Shown here piece after piece: positions 11,669 through 14,898 of a DNA stretch of 14,898 nucleotides. The stretch's first letter is position 1. Each line of letters starts with the position of its first letter. Below the pieces are notes generated by a model that was not told where the DNA came from, did not search any database, and saw only the letters and a list, made by a program, of their open reading frames with translations. Source of the stretch: an uncultured Prevotella sp. (GTDB taxonomy: Bacteria > Bacteroidota > Bacteroidia > Bacteroidales > Bacteroidaceae); contig CAKOVA010000052.1 of the NCBI GenBank assembly GCA_934120735.1, forward strand, positions 1 to 14,898. Reading direction: 5' to 3'. The position numbers and the translations under genes are program-made.

Positions 11669-13444
11669 TTAGGATAGTTCGGATAATTCGAGCCATCTCA
11701 TGCTTTTTTCATCCAGCTCTTCTTTTAAGGTGGGTAGCAGCATGCTCTTGGCCGTGAGGTCTTCAACGGTCAATTTCCCGCTGCATATCTCTTCTTCCAA
11801 ATCCTTGATCTGTTGCTCCAGCTTTGTAATGTCCTCATCCAAAGCTTCAAACTCTCGTTTTTCTTTATAAGAGAGCTTTTTCTTTTCGTTGTTTCTGTAG
11901 TCCTTTGCGGCAGGCTTCTCCTTCTTTTCCTCAGGTTTCTGTTCAATGGGTTTCAGGCTGTTCCACTCTCTGAATTGCGTGTAATTGCCGGGGAAGTCTT
12001 GAATTTCGCCCTCACCCTTGAACACTAAGATGTGGTCAACTACCTTGTCCATGAAATACCTGTCGTGACTGATGACGATTACACACCCGGGAAAGTCTTG
12101 CAAATAGTTTTCCAGCACCTGCAGTGTTTGAATGTCCAAATCGTTCGTAGGCTCATCAAGCACCAGGAAATTGGGATTTTTCATCAACACCGTGCAAAGG
12201 TATAACTTGCGCAATTCGCCACCACTGAGTTTGTAAACAAAGTTGTGTTGCTGCTCGGGTGTGAACAAGAAGTGTTGTAGCAGCTGCGAGGCCGTCATGC
12301 TTTTGCCGCCACCCAGATTGATGTTCTCGGCAACGTCACTGACCACGTCAATCACTTTTTGCTGTTCGTCAAACTGTAATCCTTCTTGCGAGAAGTAGCC
12401 AAAGCGAACGGTTTCACCGATGTCGAACTTCCCGCTGTCGGGTTCAACGAGCCCCATTAACAGCTTGATGAACGTTGATTTCCCGGTTCCGTTGTTGCCG
12501 ATGATGCCTAATTTCTCAAATCTGGCAAAGTTGTAATAAAAGTCTTTCAGTATCACTTTGTCGCCCCAAGCCTTCGATACATATTGACACTCGAAAATCT
12601 TGGAACCGATATACACGTTGCTCGATTTCAGTCTGATTTCTCTTTCCTCAACCTTTTGTTTGGCTACCTGTTGCAGTTCGTAGAAGGCCTCCTCACGATA
12701 GCGCGCCTTGTGTCCGCGAGCCTGTGGCATGCGCCGCATCCATTCCAGTTCGGTGCGATACAAGTTGTTGGCGCGGGCCACCTCCGCCCGTTTGTTTTCG
12801 ATGCGTTCTTGGCGTTTTTCCAGATAATAACTGTAATTACCGCGGTATGCGTAGATGCTTCGGTCGTCTAATTCAAGAATCGAATTGCACACGCGGTCCA
12901 AGAAAAAGCGGTCGTGCGTCACCATCAACAGCGTTTTGTTGCCCCGCGACAGATAGCTTTCTAACCACTCTACCATTTCCAAGTCCAAATGGTTGGTCGG
13001 CTCATCGAGGATGAATAGTTCGGGTTCGGTAATCAGAACGTTCGCCAAGGCCACCCGTTTTTGCTGTCCGCCACTCAGTTGTCCCATGGGTTGGTCAAGG
13101 TCATCAATGTGCAACATCGTTAGTATTTGCTTGGCCTTTAACACTTTCTGCGGGTCGCCTTGATGATTAAAGCAAGCGTCTAACACCGATTCGTTTTCAT
13201 CAAACCGGGTCTTCTGTTCAAGATAGCCAATCTTGAGATCTTTCTTCATGATAATCTCGCCACCGTCCTTGCCTTCCTTACCGGTAAGAACCGACAGCAG
13301 GGTAGACTTGCCGGTGCCATTCTGGGCGATGAGACCGATGCGCTGACCTTCGGCAACGGAGAAGGAGATGTTGTTGAATAAAACAAGGTCGCCGAAAGAT
13401 TTCGTTAGATTCTGAACGTCTAAATAGGGTATTGGTCCTGCCAT
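11669..13444 (-). CDS. ABC-F family ATPase, Uup-like
   Basis: A 591-residue soluble protein with two ATP-binding cassettes and no membrane segments, the plan of ABC-F proteins that act on the ribosome. Cassette 1: Walker A near 40-47 (AQNGTGKS, with Ala at the first glycine), signature LSGGQQKRVALA at 123, Walker B FILDEPTNHLD with Asp147-Glu148, switch His177. A linker follows at about 210-275, rich in Arg and Glu (TELEWMRRMPQARGHKAR), the segment that reaches the tRNA site in this family. Cassette 2: GNNGTGKS at 316-323, LSGGELRK at 406, LVLDEPTNDLD with Asp430-Glu431, His460. The C-terminus (about 500-591) is a Lys/Glu-rich linker and a coiled coil, which points to the Uup subgroup. The start MAGPIPYLDV lies 2 bp after the EngB stop. 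It probably aids translation or ribosome assembly; Uup-like members have also been tied to DNA repair and transposon excision. Resistance-type ABC-F proteins normally lack this CTD. Confidence 0.92.
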   Translation of the reverse strand: MAGPIPYLDVQNLTKSFGDLVLFNNISFSVAEGQRIGLIAQNGTGKSTLLSVLTGKEGKDGGEIIMKKDLKIGYLEQKTRFDENESVLDACFNHQGDPQKVLKAKQILTMLHIDDLDQPMGQLSGGQQKRVALANVLITEPELFILDEPTNHLDLEMVEWLESYLSRGNKTLLMVTHDRFFLDRVCNSILELDDRSIYAYRGNYSYYLEKRQERIENKRAEVARANNLYRTELEWMRRMPQARGHKARYREEAFYELQQVAKQKVEEREIRLKSSNVYIGSKIFECQYVSKAWGDKVILKDFYYNFARFEKLGIIGNNGTGKSTFIKLLMGLVEPDSGKFDIGETVRFGYFSQEGLQFDEQQKVIDVVSDVAENINLGGGKSMTASQLLQHFLFTPEQQHNFVYKLSGGELRKLYLCTVLMKNPNFLVLDEPTNDLDIQTLQVLENYLQDFPGCVIVISHDRYFMDKVVDHILVFKGEGEIQDFPGNYTQFREWNSLKPIEQKPEEKKEKPAAKDYRNNEKKKLSYKEKREFEALDEDITKLEQQIKDLEEEICSGKLTVEDLTAKSMLLPTLKEELDEKSMRWLELSELS

Positions 13445-13446
13445 GT

Positions 13447-14046
13447 TTACAACAGTGATTGGTTTATTTCATCAATATAAGCCAACAACTCTTCGCGGCC
13501 TGTTCGTTTTTCCGAACTCGTAATAAAGTAAGGTGGCAGTTCTTCCCATGCATCTTTTAATTGTTCCATCCACTGGGCTGCATTGGCTTTCGCCTTCACC
13601 GTGCCCAGTTTGTCGGCTTTGGTGAACACAATGGTGAAGGGAATCTCGTTTTCTCCTAACCAATCAACGAACGCACGGTCTATCTTTTGTTGCTCGTGAC
13701 GTATGTCAATCAGCACGAACAGGTTGACCAACTGCTCTCGTTGCAGAATGTAGGTGTTAATCATTTTCTCAATATCCGCCTGCACTTTCTTGGATCTCTT
13801 GGCAAATCCGTAGCCCGGCAGGTCAACCAAGTACCACTCATCGTTGATCAAGAAGTGATTGATGAGTAGGGTCTTGCCAGGTGTGGATGATGTCTTGGAC
13901 AGTCCCTTATGGTTGCAGAGCATGTTGATAAGACTGGATTTCCCTACATTCGAGCGTCCGATGAATGCATATTCTATCCGATTGTCTTTGGGACACTTGT
14001 CTATGGTTGGCGATGATATGAGGAATTCGGCCTTCTTTATTTCCAT
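13447..14046 (-). CDS. engB: ribosome biogenesis GTPase EngB (YihA/YsxC)
   Basis: A 199-residue GTPase of the TrmE-Era-EngA-EngB type that takes part in assembly of the large ribosomal subunit. G motifs in order: G1 GRSNVGKSS at 30-38, G2 threonine in SSTPGKT at 53-59, G3 DLPGYGF at 75-81, G4 TKADK at 142-146, G5 TSSEK at 176-180. These and the overall length are normal for the family. I start at ATG 14046 ([10 protein letters not shown]), the usual EngB beginning; a longer reading from a TTG at 14067 would begin inside the promoter -7 element, so it is not credible. The next gene starts 2 bp after its stop, and the two form an operon from the promoter at 14065-14072. Confidence 0.95.
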   Translation of the reverse strand: MEIKKAEFLISSPTIDKCPKDNRIEYAFIGRSNVGKSSLINMLCNHKGLSKTSSTPGKTLLINHFLINDEWYLVDLPGYGFAKRSKKVQADIEKMINTYILQREQLVNLFVLIDIRHEQQKIDRAFVDWLGENEIPFTIVFTKADKLGTVKAKANAAQWMEQLKDAWEELPPYFITSSEKRTGREELLAYIDEINQSLL

Positions 14047-14064
14047 ATTCTTACGTTCTTTCTG

Positions 14065-14072
14065 CAAAGATA
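14065..14072 (-). promoter_or_regulatory. engB: promoter -7 element of the engB operon
   Basis: Read on the reverse strand this is TATCTTTG, an exact TAnnTTTG match, 18 bases before ATG 14046. The transcript would start near 14058 with a very short leader of about 12 bases. No -33 TTTG is seen at the standard spacing. The element overlaps the TTG at 14067 and so decides the start codon. Confidence 0.65.
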
Positions 14073-14303
14073 ATCATTATTAGGCAAATATGCCGCGGCC
14101 ATCAGATAAATTTGCCGGGGGTACCATGGCTCTTACACTTGATACCTTTTTGTTTTGTTAATAAACCTTTTATTTGTTAAATTGGTTCGTTTTCTTTGAC
14201 AAAACAAAATCGGAAAATAGACAAAATTGAGAGTTTTTTTAGGCGTTCAAAGCCTTAAATTTATCATCTGGCAGCCAATTCACATGGAATAAACCTGCTA
14301 TTA

Positions 14304-14347
14304 GCATGCTTTTACCGCCTAATTTGCATGCCTTAGCCGCCCAAACT
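14304..14347. repeat. two tandem degenerate 22-bp units
   Basis: Units 14304-14325 and 14326-14347 both begin GCATGC and share a central CCGCC block; 16 of 22 bases agree. A third GCAT follows at 14348 but then diverges. This GC-containing patch stands out in AT-rich surroundings. Confidence 0.55.
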
Positions 14348-14621
14348 GCATCATATAGGGGTGCTTTTATGCACAAAAAAATAGATTTTTTGCTTCAAAC
14401 ACTTTGCTTTTTGATTTGGGTTTAGATTTAAAAATGGTATAAAGCTATAGTAACCAAATAGATGACAATATATTTTCATTATTGGCATATTTACAATATG
14501 CGAGTAAGATGGTTGAAAAAATGTTCAGCATTTGTGTTAAAAAAATCATTGCGACAGAAGACGTTTCACAGAAGAACATTCCATTTGATCAAAATAACGA
14601 AATGTAACTTTCTTAATTGAC

Positions 14622-14653
14622 AGAGCCTTGTAAGGATGCGGCTCTTTCATTTT
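14622..14653 (+). terminator. intrinsic-terminator-like hairpin
   Basis: AGAGCC (14622-14627) and GGCTCT (14640-14645) pair around a 12-base loop and are followed by TTCATTTT. The orientation would end a short forward transcript arising within the intergenic region, since no annotated forward gene precedes it. Confidence 0.4.
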
Positions 14654-14748
14654 AGAAAGATTGTTTGTTGTACAAACCAAACTATTTTTTGTTTCAACAA
14701 CAATCATCCTTAAACGTGAAAGAGGACGTGTTTTTTTTGAGTAGCCCC

Positions 14749-14772
14749 TGTGAGTATTACCGAATAGTCACA
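14749..14772. promoter_or_regulatory. operator-like 24-bp palindrome
   Basis: TGTGAGTATT (14749-14758) and AATAGTCACA (14763-14772) pair at 9 of 10 positions around ACCG. It covers the place where the -33 element of the next promoter should be, ten bases before its -7 element. The outer TGTGA/TCACA resembles CRP/FNR-family half-sites, but the spacing is wider than the classical six bases. Confidence 0.45.
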
Positions 14773-14781
14773 AAAAATAAG

Positions 14782-14789
14782 TAACTTTG
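14782..14789 (+). promoter_or_regulatory. promoter -7 element for the gene at the right edge
   Basis: TAACTTTG matches TAnnTTTG exactly. Transcription would start near 14796, giving a leader of about 60 bases to ATG 14858. Confidence 0.6.
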
Positions 14790-14857
14790 CAAATTATTAA
14801 AAATTTTAAGATTGATGTTTCTCAATGTAGCAGTCTAACCCTATTTTTTTGAACAGT

Positions 14858-14898
14858 ATGAATCGGTGGCATTACCTCATTGTTTTGTTAGCAGTCGG
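14858..14898 (+). CDS. start of a probable exported protein, cut by the window edge
   Basis: Only the first 13 codons are present: MNRWHYLIVLLAV, a short polar start followed by a hydrophobic run, as at the beginning of a signal peptide or membrane anchor. The frame stays open to the edge. Support comes from the promoter at 14782-14789 and the palindrome before it. The product cannot be named. Confidence 0.45.
   Translation, partial: MNRWHYLIVLLAV

Larger units (their letters stand above)
14073..14748. other. long AT-rich intergenic region without a clear gene
   Basis: Between the engB promoter and the next promoter I see no long gene. The contents are a GGCAAAT/ATTTGCC inverted repeat (14083-14089 and 14110-14116), T- and A-rich runs, two 22-bp repeats (14304-14347), a terminator-like hairpin (14622-14653) and a near-palindrome ATTGTTTGTTG/CAACAACAAT (14660-14670, 14695-14704). 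Two overlapping short frames end just before the hairpin, 14498-14620 (40 residues, very basic) and 14509-14607 (32 residues, MVEKMFSICVKKII...); neither is recognisable. Confidence 0.5.

Noticed and set aside
11669..13444. ABC-F gene as an antibiotic-resistance determinant
   Set aside because: It is paired with engB in a housekeeping operon and has the C-terminal coiled coil of Uup-like proteins, so nothing in the sequence points to resistance.

Overview
The window reads as chromosomal DNA from a Bacteroidota bacterium, most likely Prevotellaceae (Prevotella in the broad sense). The signs are: repeated matches to the Bacteroidota promoter -7 element TAnnTTTG placed just upstream of genes; no Shine-Dalgarno sequences; a DUF285/BspA-type leucine-rich surface protein with a Prevotella-style C-terminal tail; a DUF5112/DUF5113-type giant sensor kinase, a family I know only from Bacteroidales; and a WG-repeat lipoprotein. 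No search could be run, so family names come from recognising motifs by eye.

Layout. (1) Positions 1-1440 are an accessory patch: the cut-off end of an RHS/YD-repeat protein, then an AT-rich cluster of an immunity-like gene, a 48-codon ORF joined to it by an ATGA overlap, and a small lipoprotein, closed by a perfect 22-bp inverted repeat. (2) Positions 1440-2530 hold a 16-bp direct repeat, a 47-residue single-span membrane ORF and a reverse-strand WG-repeat lipoprotein. (3) Positions 2673-4652 (reverse) hold a LacI-type regulator and, downstream, a protein that looks like a nucleotidyltransferase-family member without its catalytic core. (4) Positions 4841-9717 (forward) are one overlapping three-gene operon: a 1184-residue membrane sensor kinase that looks like two kinases joined head to tail, its response regulator, and a short membrane protein resembling the N-terminal part of AbgT transporters. 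(5) Positions 9881-11515 are a secreted BspA-like protein with twelve 26-residue repeats, preceded by a promoter enclosed by short inverted repeats. (6) Positions 11669-14046 (reverse) are a housekeeping pair: ribosome-biogenesis GTPase EngB and an ABC-F ATPase, 2 bp apart, convergent with the BspA-like gene across a 12-bp-stem hairpin. (7) Positions 14073-14857 are a long AT-rich intergenic region with 22-bp repeats, a terminator-like hairpin, an operator-like palindrome and a promoter leading into a gene that starts at 14858 and leaves the window.

How the parts fit. Regions 4 and 5 look like the main physiological content: a membrane-spanning phosphorelay of unknown signal beside a surface adhesin-like protein, although nothing in the sequence proves regulation of one by the other. 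Region 1 looks like a decayed polymorphic-toxin locus that kept its immunity gene. The most original observations are the tandem kinase architecture, the catalytic-core-less nucleotidyltransferase-like protein with its GC-rich leader, the nested inverted repeats around the BspA-like promoter, the 22-bp perfect hairpin, and several small genes below the usual length cut-off.
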